Of a stretch of DNA of 64,000 bases, positions 36,430 to 45,061 are shown piece by piece; position 1 is the stretch's first letter, and each line of letters begins with the position of its first letter. A program made the translations under genes and the position numbers. A model generated the notes under the pieces. It was given only the letters and a program-made list of their open reading frames with translations. It was not told the DNA's origin and did no database searches. Origin of the DNA: an uncultured Lachnospiraceae bacterium (GTDB taxonomy: Bacteria; Bacillota; Clostridia; Lachnospirales; Lachnospiraceae); the NCBI GenBank assembly GCA_902777355.1, contig CACYTU010000012.1, positions 1 to 64,000 on the forward strand, in the 5' to 3' direction.

Positions 36430-37131
36430 CTATTTGGACAGCTTTCCGCGGATATAGGAGAAGGTGTAGTCTTCTCCTTTTTCAGCCAGCATCCGGAGCA
36501 GCTTCTCCAGAAGGGCGGCCGTCTCGGGATGCATAAACTTGCGGGCGCGTCCTCCGTCAAAGTATCCCAGGGGCGACTTGTCTGTGTAGGCGTCTCCCAG
36601 GTAGACCTTGCTGGCGGCTATGCGGTCCATCAGCATCTCCACGACAAATCGTCCCGGCATCTTGACGGGGACCAGAGGGGATTCACCGTCTTTGCCGCGC
36701 AGGTTGTAGTCCACCCAGTATTCGAAATGGTGGCGGTTTCTGCCTTTGTGGTGGAGCCAGGAGCTGGAGTAGCCGATATCCTCACGCTCGGCATTATTGG
36801 GGCTGCGGTTGCCCTGAAAATAGCGGGCGCCGACAAGAAATTCTGTCGGGGCAAATTTGGACAGATCATGCAGAAGCCCCTGTCGATAGAGTCCGACTCT
36901 GAAACAGCCGATCATGACCAGCTCTTTGTGGCGGACCACTGTGCGCAGATGATTCATGAAGCCTTCCCTTGTGATGGCAGGGCGCTTGTGGTGAGTCAGC
37001 CTTCCTGTGTACATCCGTACCCGGGAGTCCGCGGCAGGCGTGACCTGATACTGCTCATGAGGGGACTTGCAGGATGTTTCGTCTGCGGACATATATGTCT
37101 CATGGGCCCGGGTGGCCTTTTCTTTATCCAT
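36430..37131 (-). CDS. DUF5662 family protein
   Basis: 233 residues with AGGAGAAAT upstream of ATG. The core (about 55-200) has HDLSKFAPTEF and the His-rich HHKGRNRHHFEYW segment, with MPGRFVVEMLMDRIAA after it, matching DUF5662 proteins of Firmicutes and phages. The clustered His and Asp residues suggest a metal site, perhaps HD-like, but no activity is known. The first 55 residues are polar and probably disordered. It follows the GH13-like gene in the same direction after a 148-bp gap. Confidence 0.75.
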   Translation of the reverse strand: MDKEKATRAHETYMSADETSCKSPHEQYQVTPAADSRVRMYTGRLTHHKRPAITREGFMNHLRTVVRHKELVMIGCFRVGLYRQGLLHDLSKFAPTEFLVGARYFQGNRSPNNAEREDIGYSSSWLHHKGRNRHHFEYWVDYNLRGKDGESPLVPVKMPGRFVVEMLMDRIAASKVYLGDAYTDKSPLGYFDGGRARKFMHPETAALLEKLLRMLAEKGEDYTFSYIRGKLSK

Positions 37132-37279
37132 GGTGTGATTTCTCCTGTTGACTCAGTCGCAGCCCGGGCAGCTTTCTCAGGAGTGACTGCAGGGGTCTGG
37201 TAATCAATATGGATCATGATGACGAAAATGCACATGATCACTCTGATCAGAACATAGTTATAAGCCTTGTCTTCGTCCG

Positions 37280-39571
37280 TCATCCTTTCAGGTTTATCCG
37301 GCCGCGGAGCTTTGGCCGGATCATGTTTTTCATTAGGCGCAGGGTACTTGAGGAAGTCCCGGTCCCTGGCGCTCCTTTTTGGGCTGAACTTCTCTTCAGA
37401 TCCCTCAGGACGGCCCCCACAGGGGGGAGACTGCGCAGACGCTCTGCTTTCCTCTCACGGGCGATGGAATCCTGGTCGGGTACTGCCCTCAGAAGCCTGA
37501 TGGTGCGGGCAGGAACGGATACCATGTGCTGGTCGGCAGGCAGAAAAGGCCTGGTCAGAAAACCTTCTTCGGAATCTGTATCCATGAAGACCTTCCAGAC
37601 ATAGTGAGGCGGAAGCTTGGGGAGGGCCAGTGAGAGCTCTTCCCAATACATATTGATGGCCAGGTAGACAAAGGAGAGCTGCGGGTTTCTTCCTTTAGAA
37701 CCTGTCCTGGCGCCGCGGGCACTGCCGTCCGCATAGTTTTCGCAATAGGATATGCCGATGCTGTGGCTGAAAGCACCCAGGTCGGGTTTCCAGGCCTCGG
37801 CACCGTGAAGTGATACATCGGGATGGCCGATGCTGTAATAATCTATGTATTGGAAGGGACGGCTGCTCCTGAAGACAGGATGTTCACGGCGGAAGGCGGC
37901 AAGCCTGGCTGTGAAGTCCGTGAAGGCCCTGCGCTCCGGGCTGTCCTCCCAGTCTACCCAGGAAATCTCGTTGTCCTGGCAGTAGGGGTTGTTGTTGCCT
38001 TCCTGTGAATTGCAGCGTTCATCTCCCTGCCTGAGGAAGGGAGTTCCCTGTGCCAGCATGAGCAGGGTCAGGAAGTTCCGCATCTGTTTTCTTCTGAGGG
38101 CAAGGATCAGGTGGTCTTTGGCGGGACCTTCCACGCCGCAGTTCCAACTGTAATTCTCAGCCTTTCCGTCCAGACCGAACTCTCCGTTGGCTTCGTTGTG
38201 CCTCTCGTTATAAGAGACGAGATCCGACAAGGTAAATCCATCGAATCCGGTGACAGTGCGGAGAACCCCGTGCTTGTCAGGGACAGCGAGGAAAAGCTTC
38301 AGGAAGTCTTTCATCACATAGTCATCGCTCTTGACAAAGCGGCGGAGCAGAGTCTGAAAATCATTGCCGCAGGTGACAAGATTGGATAATGAAAAGCTGC
38401 CATGGCGTGTGGAGACGGATTGCTTTGCAGTCCTTGCCGGACGTAAGGGTCCGTCTTTTTTAGCGGGGACTGAGCCGGAGACACCGGACAAGCTGTATGC
38501 ACCGTTTTCTTCTTCCCCGGTCTCCACAGTCTCTTTCGGGAAGAGGCTGTCCAGATCCTGTTCACAAAGGACCGAGGCTGCTTCCAGTTCCTCCTCCAGT
38601 TCCTCGAAAGGGAAAGACTCAAAAAAGAGTGCCGTATCAGCCAGTGAAGGATCCGCAGCAATCAATGCGGGTGAAGGGATATGGCCGAGAAGCCTGAAGC
38701 CGTCTATACCAAACCGGTCAATGTAAAAACGAAGAAGGTCAATCTGCCTGCGGGTGGAAATGCCTTTTTCAAAATTGATCTGCAGCAGGACACGGAGGCC
38801 GGCTCTATGCAGTGCGCGTACCATTTCGGCGAAATCCTGCTGGCTTCCGAATTCGGGACGGAGGGCACAGTAGAGACCTCTGCCGTAACCCCAGTAATTG
38901 GGTCGATTTTTCAAATCACGCAGCGGATCTCCTCCGGGTCCGACGGGCCAGGCGCCCAGAGCCTCCTGCATAGTGCGGAAGCTCCTGTTATTTTGAAGAC
39001 TGGGCAGGGGAAAATAGACCGGCATGAGCTCTACGGCCGTGACACCGATACTCCGCAGATAAGGGATCATTTCCGTGATGCCCTTAAATGTGCCCCTGCA
39101 GGGGAAACCGTCCGGCTTAGCCGCGGTGAAACCCTTGACATGAAGACCGTAAATCAGCTGTTCTTCCCATTTTACAGGGGGCAGAGGGCGCTCGGGGGCA
39201 CCGTCAAAAAGGGTCTCCGCCCTGAGCGGAGAACAGCTGCATGCCATTACTTCTGTTTTCCTGCCATCCTCGATGACGAAGGTCTTTTCAACAGAACAGG
39301 CGAGAGGATCCACGGACCAGACATGGCCGCTGCGATAGCGGTACAGCCATTCACTTTCGTCAAAGGGGGAGATTCGGACGGAATAGACTCTTCCGACACG
39401 ATGCTCCTCTCCGAGGGGAATATACACGGTCTCTCCGTCCTGTATGCGGATCAGCTGAAGACCGTGCTCTTCTGCCCTGTAAAATACAGTACTGAAGATA
39501 ATGCCATTTCCGTGAGCCTTGATCATTGGTTTTGCGGCGTGGGCCGGGGAAATACGAAACCGGTGACTCAA
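37280..39571 (-). CDS. GlgX/isoamylase-like GH13 protein lacking the nucleophile
   Basis: 763 residues from a TTG start with AAGGAGGT five bases upstream. The order follows glycogen-debranching enzymes: an N-terminal beta domain (to about 125), then a GH13 barrel with LIYGLHVKGFT, GVTAVELMPV and NYWGYGRGLY, and a C-terminal domain. Key positions have changed. The canonical DGFRFD nucleophile block reads DGFRLL (Leu295), and the HDGFTLNDLVSYN block reads FDGFTLSDLVSYN, with His lost. It is probably inactive as a hydrolase and may bind glycogen or regulate. The reading frame is intact and substrate-loop motifs are well preserved, so it is not a decaying gene. Confidence 0.8.
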   Translation of the reverse strand: MSHRFRISPAHAAKPMIKAHGNGIIFSTVFYRAEEHGLQLIRIQDGETVYIPLGEEHRVGRVYSVRISPFDESEWLYRYRSGHVWSVDPLACSVEKTFVIEDGRKTEVMACSCSPLRAETLFDGAPERPLPPVKWEEQLIYGLHVKGFTAAKPDGFPCRGTFKGITEMIPYLRSIGVTAVELMPVYFPLPSLQNNRSFRTMQEALGAWPVGPGGDPLRDLKNRPNYWGYGRGLYCALRPEFGSQQDFAEMVRALHRAGLRVLLQINFEKGISTRRQIDLLRFYIDRFGIDGFRLLGHIPSPALIAADPSLADTALFFESFPFEELEEELEAASVLCEQDLDSLFPKETVETGEEENGAYSLSGVSGSVPAKKDGPLRPARTAKQSVSTRHGSFSLSNLVTCGNDFQTLLRRFVKSDDYVMKDFLKLFLAVPDKHGVLRTVTGFDGFTLSDLVSYNERHNEANGEFGLDGKAENYSWNCGVEGPAKDHLILALRRKQMRNFLTLLMLAQGTPFLRQGDERCNSQEGNNNPYCQDNEISWVDWEDSPERRAFTDFTARLAAFRREHPVFRSSRPFQYIDYYSIGHPDVSLHGAEAWKPDLGAFSHSIGISYCENYADGSARGARTGSKGRNPQLSFVYLAINMYWEELSLALPKLPPHYVWKVFMDTDSEEGFLTRPFLPADQHMVSVPARTIRLLRAVPDQDSIARERKAERLRSLPPVGAVLRDLKRSSAQKGAPGTGTSSSTLRLMKNMIRPKLRGRINLKG

Positions 39572-39667
39572 TGGGTGACCTCCTTTATAAAATACAGGGC
39601 CGGTAAATGTGACGGAGCAGCTTTGTGTGACTCTTTCTTTATGTTTGGGCGCTCCTCGGCTTGGGAC

Positions 39668-39864
39668 GACTGAATAAAACTACGCGTTGCTGCGCGCGTC
39701 CCGCGCTCTCGCATCGCTCCAAACATTCGGAATCCCGTCCCGCAGCAGCAGCTTCGCTGCTTTGCGTGACTTCTTCCTCATGTTTGGGCGCTCGCAAATG
39801 CATATACAGATATTCGAGCAAGCTCGATATCTGTATATGTATTTGCTCACTGTTTTATTCAGTC
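39668..39864. mobile_element. dispersed element B, copy 2, with 13-bp inverted ends
   Basis: 197 bp bounded by perfect inverted repeats GACTGAATAAAAC (39668-39680) and GTTTTATTCAGTC (39852-39864). The left part matches the copy at 13907. It contains a very long hairpin (39794-39846, about 25 bp of stem). A partial copy of its right part also lies at 39610-39660. No clear target duplication is seen. It fills the gap between the GH13-like and helicase genes. Confidence 0.7.
39794..39846. repeat. 25-bp-stem hairpin inside element B
   Basis: GCAAAT-CATATACAGATAT-CGAGC pairs with its complement around a two-base loop. The near-perfect stem has one or two bulges. No T-run follows on either strand, so it is not a terminator. 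Confidence 0.8.
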
Positions 39865-39872
39865 TAACACAT

Positions 39873-41927
39873 TTAAGAAGGGTGCACAACTTTGGGAAGC
39901 TGTTTGAGGAGGGGGCGGAGGAAGCGTGAAGGAGCGGCAGGGCGGTCGGGATTTCCCTCCAGGTATGTGATGGTCAGGGCTTGTTTTGCCCGCGTCATTG
40001 CCACGTAAAGCAGTCTTCTCTCCTCCTCGATCTGATCCCGTGTCCAGGCCTGTTTGGCGGGTATGGTTCCCTCGTTGAGGTCGGGAATGTATACGGTGTC
40101 GAACTCAAGGCCTTTGCATGCGTGCATTGTGAGGATGTGTACCTTTCCTCCGGCAGGTGTCTTTTCCTCAGGCGGTGTCCGGGATGTCTCATCCCGGGCC
40201 TTTTCTTTCCGGGGATGTTCCTGGCCCGCCAGCAGGTTTTCCAGGTATGAGACCCAGGAGGCGCTGTTTTTATAGCGGCGGGATTCCTGTGTCAGTTCAT
40301 CCAGCAGGGCGGTTTTTCCGGGGAAGGCTTCCCCCGCGAAGGTCCGGTATCCGATGGAATCCAGGAGGTAGCGGAAAGAGAACGGCGGGGACAGTATGTT
40401 TAATGTTTCCAGGTCGTTCAGCAGTTCGGAGATGGTCTGCCTTTCATATCCGGAGCCTTTGAGCAGGGACTCTCTGTCGGAGTGGTCGAAGGGGATAAAG
40501 CTGCCGGATAAAAAACGTTCCGGCCTGTTCATGATTCTGAGAAGGTCTCTTTTTTCAATTCCATTTTCCTGCATTGCGGCAGCCGCATGGTAGTAGGCGG
40601 TTATGTCCCGGAGCATGGAGGTCTTTTCTGTGGGATGATCCGGAATCCGGGTCCTGCCTTCCGCAGTGTAGGGTATCTTTTTCTCCAGCAGGAGGGGCAG
40701 GATCTTTGCCGCGGCCGCATGGGTGCGGAATATGATGCCTGTTCTTTCCAGCTGTTCCGGGGACAGAGACAGCAGCTCCTCCGCGATAAAAGAGTATTGA
40801 GCTTCTCTGTCTGTAAAGGGCCGGCAGTAAAAGAGCCCGGGATCTTTCGAGCCTGCCCGGAAGGCTTTTTTAATGCGGTTTCCGTTTTCGCGGATCAGGA
40901 CGTCCCCCGCCTGCAGGATGGAGCGGCCGCAGCGGTAATTGGTGGTCAGATAGATCCGGCCCGGGACATCCCTGTCCTCATTCAGATGGAAATCCTGCAG
41001 AAAACGTTTCATCATGAGAGGGTCGGCTCCGCGGAATCCGTAGATGGACTGGTCGTCATCCCCCACTATGAAAAGATTGTTGTCGGGAGCAGAAAGCAGG
41101 AGCAGAGCCTCGTACTGGGAGGGGCTCACGTCCTGGAATTCATCGACCAGAATCCAGCTAAAACGGCTGCTCCACCGGGACCGGATGTCCGGCCGGCTGC
41201 CAAGCAGGTCCCTGCAGCGGAGGATCATGTCGTCAAAGTCCAGGCAGCCCCGGCTTCTCAGGTAGCGGTCGTAATCCCTGACCAGTGCGGGAAGCCATGG
41301 CTGAAGGCAGGGAAGTCCGTTTTTGTAACGGCTGATCAGAAGCTGCAGCTCTTCCACGGTTGTTTTTTCAGGCAGACAAAAAGACTCCCTTCCGGACCCG
41401 GAGCCGTATGTAAGGAAATGGTCTTTCCGGTCTGTCCCGCTGAAGTCCGGCCGGATTTCACACAAATGCCGGAGATATTTGTGTTTTTCATCCTGTCTTA
41501 CGATACGGAGCCTCTCCCCGGAGGATTCCTGCAGGATTCTGTAAAAAACTGAGTGGAAGGTTCCGAATATGACATCCCCTCCGTTTACCCCGGGGCTGCA
41601 TTGCAGCTCCAGAGACAGAAATCTGTTTCTCATCTCCTGCGCCGCTGCCCTGGAGAAGGTCATGACAAGGATGGTCGAGGGATCAGCCATGCCGGAATCA
41701 ATCAGGCGCCGCACCCTCTCGGCCAGGACGAAGGTCTTGCCGCTGCCGGGACCGGCGATCACGGCACATGGACCTTGTCCGTGGCAGATGGCTCTTTGCT
41801 GAACCGGATCCGCATTGACTGTGCCGGAAGAGACAGAAAGGACCTGTTTTTCTGAAGGAGATTTTCCGGTAACCGGAAGCTGTTTCCGCTCACCCTGAAA
41901 ATGATTGGTCTTTTTTTCACTTGCCAT
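39873..41927 (-). CDS. UvrD/PcrA-like superfamily 1 DNA helicase
   Basis: 684 residues. All SF1A motifs are visible: Q motif (DPVQQRAICHG), I (AGPGSGKTFVL), Ia (MTFSRAAAQEM), II (LVDEFQDVSPSQYEAL), III (IVGDDDQSIYGFRGA), IV (TNYRCGRSI), V (TMHACKGLEFDTVYIP) and VI (LLYVAMTRAK). It unwinds DNA 3' to 5' at the expense of ATP. At 684 residues it is slightly shorter than PcrA, and the 2B subdomain looks reduced. It could be a second UvrD paralogue rather than the main PcrA. The first 40 residues are polar. Confidence 0.9.
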   Translation of the reverse strand: MASEKKTNHFQGERKQLPVTGKSPSEKQVLSVSSGTVNADPVQQRAICHGQGPCAVIAGPGSGKTFVLAERVRRLIDSGMADPSTILVMTFSRAAAQEMRNRFLSLELQCSPGVNGGDVIFGTFHSVFYRILQESSGERLRIVRQDEKHKYLRHLCEIRPDFSGTDRKDHFLTYGSGSGRESFCLPEKTTVEELQLLISRYKNGLPCLQPWLPALVRDYDRYLRSRGCLDFDDMILRCRDLLGSRPDIRSRWSSRFSWILVDEFQDVSPSQYEALLLLSAPDNNLFIVGDDDQSIYGFRGADPLMMKRFLQDFHLNEDRDVPGRIYLTTNYRCGRSILQAGDVLIRENGNRIKKAFRAGSKDPGLFYCRPFTDREAQYSFIAEELLSLSPEQLERTGIIFRTHAAAAKILPLLLEKKIPYTAEGRTRIPDHPTEKTSMLRDITAYYHAAAAMQENGIEKRDLLRIMNRPERFLSGSFIPFDHSDRESLLKGSGYERQTISELLNDLETLNILSPPFSFRYLLDSIGYRTFAGEAFPGKTALLDELTQESRRYKNSASWVSYLENLLAGQEHPRKEKARDETSRTPPEEKTPAGGKVHILTMHACKGLEFDTVYIPDLNEGTIPAKQAWTRDQIEEERRLLYVAMTRAKQALTITYLEGNPDRPAAPSRFLRPLLKQLPKVVHPS

Positions 41928-41979
41928 TTATTTCTCTGACTCCGTGCTGCATCCGACACACCTTCGGTGTGTAGGAGCG

Positions 41980-42088
41980 TTTATTCTTCATCGCGGGATT
42001 GTACCCACGATGAAGTGAGTTTCCGTCGAAGACTTTTGCCCGCGTATCCCATGACTGAAGTCACGGGTATTGCGCGATGAAGAATAAA
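41980..42088. mobile_element. IS200/IS605-like palindromic remnant (PATE-like)
   Basis: Inverted ends TTTATTCTTCATCGCG (41980-41995) and CGCGATGAAGAATAAA (42073-42088) enclose CCCATGACTGAAGTCACGGG (42048-42067). That hairpin resembles those at the ends of IS605/IS1341 elements. An ACACACC/GGTGTGT hairpin lies just left. No tnpA or tnpB is present. The right end matches the tail of the short hairpin repeats at 50958, 53725 and 63798. Confidence 0.5.
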
Positions 42089-42091
42089 CAA

Positions 42092-42121
42092 TCCCGCCCC
42101 TCGGTATTTCAAGGGGCGGGA
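42092..42121 (-). terminator. strong hairpin terminator downstream of gltX
   Basis: CCCGCCCCT and AGGGGCGGG form a 9-bp stem; on the minus strand ATTGTTT follows. It may end the gltX transcript after the tandem array. Confidence 0.6.
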
Positions 42122-42235
42122 AAACTGTCGGACATTTATCCGGCAAGGCCGCCGGAAGGCGGAAGTGCCGGCAAAGGCCAGGCATATGTTGTGGGCGGCG
42201 TAAATGCCGGGCTGAGGAAAACCAAAGTCATCCTG

Positions 42236-42385
42236 TCAACTCAGCTGTTCAAAGCAGTAACTGATTCCTGCGGTCAACTCAGCTGTTCAAAGGAGTAACT
42301 GATTCCTGCGGTCAACTCAGCTGTTTAAGGGACTTCTGATTCCTGCAGTCAGCTCAGCTGTTCAATGGATTTTTTAATCCTTGCA
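42236..42385. repeat. 38-bp tandem repeat x 4 covering the gltX stop codon
   Basis: Units start at 42236, 42274, 42312 and 42349. The last one is the true 3' end of gltX. On the minus strand each copy reads GAACAGCTGAGTTGA or a close variant, that is, the last codons plus a stop. The array has clearly arisen by tandem duplication of the gene's own end. Confidence 0.85.
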
Positions 42386-43794
42386 AGGGACTCTTCTTTC
42401 CCGAGAATCTCCAGAATCTCAGTGGCGCCCGCGGGGGTCACGCTCCTGCCGGAGACAGCGATGCGGACAGGCCAGAGGACATAACCATTCTTATATCCTT
42501 TTTCCTGGATAAAAGCTTTGAGGGCGGCGAAGAGGTCATCGTTGTTCCAGGATTCGCAGGCCTCGAGCACGGGGAGGACTTCCTGAAGGACAGTCAGCGC
42601 AGACTCGGGATTGGTCTTCATCTTCTTGTGGCGGTAGAGCTCGTTGTCATATTCCGGAAGCTCCTCGAAGAAGGAAACCATGTCCGGAATGTCGGGCCAG
42701 ATCTCGATACGGGTGCGGACCATCTCGGCAATCTTGCGCAGATCCAGATCCTTTGTGATGGCCTTTTTGAGCCAGGGCTCTGCCAGCTTGAAGAAGGCGT
42801 CGGGATCCATTGCCTTGAGATACTCTCCGTTCATCCAGCGGAGCTTGGTGTAGTCGAAGACAGAGGGAGAACGTCCCATGCGGTGATAGTCAAACTGTTC
42901 AACCAGTTCCTCCAGGGAGAAGATCTCGCGGTCGCTGTCAGGAGACCATCCCAGAAGGGCGATGAAGTTGACTACTGCCTCAGAGAGGAAGCCCTGTTCG
43001 ATCAGGTCTTCGTAGGAGGAGTGACCGCTGCGCTTGGACAGCTTATGGTGGTCCTCATCTGTGATCAGCGGGCAGTGGATATATTTGGGGATATCCCATC
43101 CGAAAGCCTCGTAGAGACGGTTGTACTTGGGGGTGGAGGAAATATACTCATTGCCCCTGATGACGTGGGTGATGCCCATGAGGTGGTCGTCCACGACATT
43201 GGCAAAGTTGTAAGTGGGATAACCGTCGGACTTGATGAGGATCATGTCGTCCAGCTCTTTGTTCTCGACTGTGACATCGCCGTAGAGCTCATCTGTGAAG
43301 GTCGTCGTGCCCTCCAGAGGATTGTTCTGACGGATGACATAGGGCTTTCCTTCGGCGAGATTCTTCTCGATCTCCTCTTTGGACAGATGCAGGCAGTGCT
43401 TGTCGTAGATGTTGATCTCCTTGCCCTCAATGGTCTGTGTCAGGGTGGACAGGCGCTCCGGTGTGCAGAAGCAGTAATAGGCCTCGCCCTTTGCAATCAG
43501 CTCCTCTGCGTATTTTTTATAAATACCGGCAGCAACACGTTCACTCTGCACATAGGGACCGACACCGCCGTCCTTGTCGGGGCTCTCGTCAGGGATCAGC
43601 CTGGTTTCTTCGAGTGTGCGGTTGATGATATCCACGGCGCCCTCGACCTGGCGGACCTGGTCTGTGTCCTCGATGCGGAGAATGAAATCGCCGCCTTCGT
43701 GTTTGGCGATGAGATAAGCGTAAAGCGCTGTGCGCAGGTTTCCGACGTGCATGCGCCCGGTGGGGCTGGGGGCGTATCTGGTTCTGATTTTCAT
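42349..43794 (-). CDS. gltX: glutamyl-tRNA synthetase
   Basis: 481 residues from the ATG at 43794, which has GGAGC upstream; a second ATG four codons earlier lacks a site. Class I motifs are present: HIGH-like [13 protein letters not shown] and KMSKS-like HHKLSKRSG. It charges tRNA-Glu, and probably tRNA-Gln for later amidation as in other Firmicutes. The length is normal for bacterial GluRS. The 3' end lies inside a four-copy 38-bp tandem array, so the stop codon has tandem copies behind it. Confidence 0.96.
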   Translation of the reverse strand: MKIRTRYAPSPTGRMHVGNLRTALYAYLIAKHEGGDFILRIEDTDQVRQVEGAVDIINRTLEETRLIPDESPDKDGGVGPYVQSERVAAGIYKKYAEELIAKGEAYYCFCTPERLSTLTQTIEGKEINIYDKHCLHLSKEEIEKNLAEGKPYVIRQNNPLEGTTTFTDELYGDVTVENKELDDMILIKSDGYPTYNFANVVDDHLMGITHVIRGNEYISSTPKYNRLYEAFGWDIPKYIHCPLITDEDHHKLSKRSGHSSYEDLIEQGFLSEAVVNFIALLGWSPDSDREIFSLEELVEQFDYHRMGRSPSVFDYTKLRWMNGEYLKAMDPDAFFKLAEPWLKKAITKDLDLRKIAEMVRTRIEIWPDIPDMVSFFEELPEYDNELYRHKKMKTNPESALTVLQEVLPVLEACESWNNDDLFAALKAFIQEKGYKNGYVLWPVRIAVSGRSVTPAGATEILEILGKEESLARIKKSIEQLS

Positions 43795-43839
43795 AGCGTG
43801 CTCCATTCGTGTTCTGTTAATGACGGTTGTCTGAAAACA

Positions 43840-44913
43840 TTATTGTATCCCTGTGCTGCCGAAACCGCCCCGGTCGGCCTGGTCAAGATGCTCGACCTCT
43901 TCGAAGATGAGATCCGGCTGGCGGCGTTCGATCCTGAACTGGCAGATCCTGTCGTTGACATGGATCTGTGTGTCGCGCAGGGCGATGACAGGCATTCTCC
44001 ACAGATCATTGTCCCCGCTGTAGGCGTTGTCAACGACACCGTGATGGTTTGCCTGGATAATGCCGAAATTTTTGTAGGTGCTGCTTCTGGGGACTATATG
44101 GGCTTCGTAACCCTCGGGAAGCTTTATGGCGACCCCCAGGCTGATCAGCCTGAATTCGCCTTTTTTGAGGACTGCGTCCTCTGCCGACCGCAGATCGACC
44201 CAGTTGGCGCTGTTGGTGGGCGGCTGGAGTTTTTCAATCTGATCGCTCAGATAGCGGACCAGGATTCTCTGTGCCGGCTCAGGGGCGGGAGAAGGCATAG
44301 CCGAACCTGAAGACGCCGGGACAGTAACAGAACTGAGGCGGGCGTCATTTTTTCCCGGGACAGCAGATGCCGGTACAGTATTTTCAGATCCGTTTCCGAT
44401 CTGTCGCCACTCAGTGGAAAAAAGCTGCTCCTGCGCGGAATCCGATATTCCCCATCCGACTTTGTCCGCGGCGGAAGTCGCGAGCTGGTCGCAGCGCTCA
44501 TTCTCCGGGTGGTCGGCGTGTCCCTTGACCCAGCGGAATTTGAACGAATGAGGTTCTAAGGCACTGAGCAGACGGTTCCACAGGTCCTGGTTTTTGACAG
44601 GATTTCCCGAGGCGGTCTTCCACCCGTTTTTCTTCCAGTTGGCGATCCAGTGCTTCTCGAAGGCATCCACTACATAGCGGGAATCTGAAAAGATGAAGCC
44701 TTCACAGGGCTCCCCGAAAGAGGCAATCTCCTCCAGAGCGGCGATCACACCCATCAGCTCCATGCGGTTATTGGTCGTCCTGGGATACCCTCCGGAGAGT
44801 TCTTTTTCCAGAAGGCGTCCGTCCTTATCCTTTATTTGTACGATGGCGCCGTACCCGCCCGGACCGTCCGGGTTGCCGCGCGCGGCTCCATCTGTATAGA
44901 TCATGACTTTCAT
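43840..44913 (-). CDS. ribonuclease HI-dUTPase fusion protein
   Basis: 357 residues in one uninterrupted frame. Residues 1-150 are RNase HI with the four catalytic acids Asp8 (YTDGA), Glu52 (RMELM), Asp77 (SDSRYV) and Asp142 (NERCDQLA). A polar Ser/Pro/Ala linker (about 160-215) leads to a trimeric-type dUTPase (218-357). Its motifs are [18 protein letters not shown] (275-285), [11 protein letters not shown] (290-300), NDRICQFRI and RGGFGSTG (348-355). One half removes RNA from RNA-DNA hybrids; the other hydrolyses dUTP to dUMP. Both limit uracil or ribonucleotide trouble in DNA. The order next to gltX is likely incidental. Confidence 0.92.
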   Translation of the reverse strand: MKVMIYTDGAARGNPDGPGGYGAIVQIKDKDGRLLEKELSGGYPRTTNNRMELMGVIAALEEIASFGEPCEGFIFSDSRYVVDAFEKHWIANWKKNGWKTASGNPVKNQDLWNRLLSALEPHSFKFRWVKGHADHPENERCDQLATSAADKVGWGISDSAQEQLFSTEWRQIGNGSENTVPASAVPGKNDARLSSVTVPASSGSAMPSPAPEPAQRILVRYLSDQIEKLQPPTNSANWVDLRSAEDAVLKKGEFRLISLGVAIKLPEGYEAHIVPRSSTYKNFGIIQANHHGVVDNAYSGDNDLWRMPVIALRDTQIHVNDRICQFRIERRQPDLIFEEVEHLDQADRGGFGSTGIQ

Positions 44914-45061
44914 GCTCTTATCAGTTTCCTTTTTGAATGGTTCAGTGGTCTAATACTTCTTTTTATGACACAGTAGTCAAAGCTTATTTTAATATGAGCT
45001 AATATAAGCCGGGAACCGGATTTACCGGTGATCTGACCTGCCTGTCCTTCCTTACGCAGGA

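Noticed and set aside
36996-37283. Small minus-strand open frame of 95 codons between the GH13-like and DUF5662 genes
   Set aside because: Most of it overlaps the DUF5662 gene in another frame and it has no recognisable features beyond a short hydrophobic stretch.
41980-42088. Complete IS605 insertion sequence
   Set aside because: There is room for only about 110 bp and no transposase or TnpB is encoded.
42628-44310. Long plus-strand open frame of 560 codons
   Set aside because: It lies antisense across gltX and the RNase H-dUTPase gene, has no recognisable domain, and results from the codon bias of the real genes.
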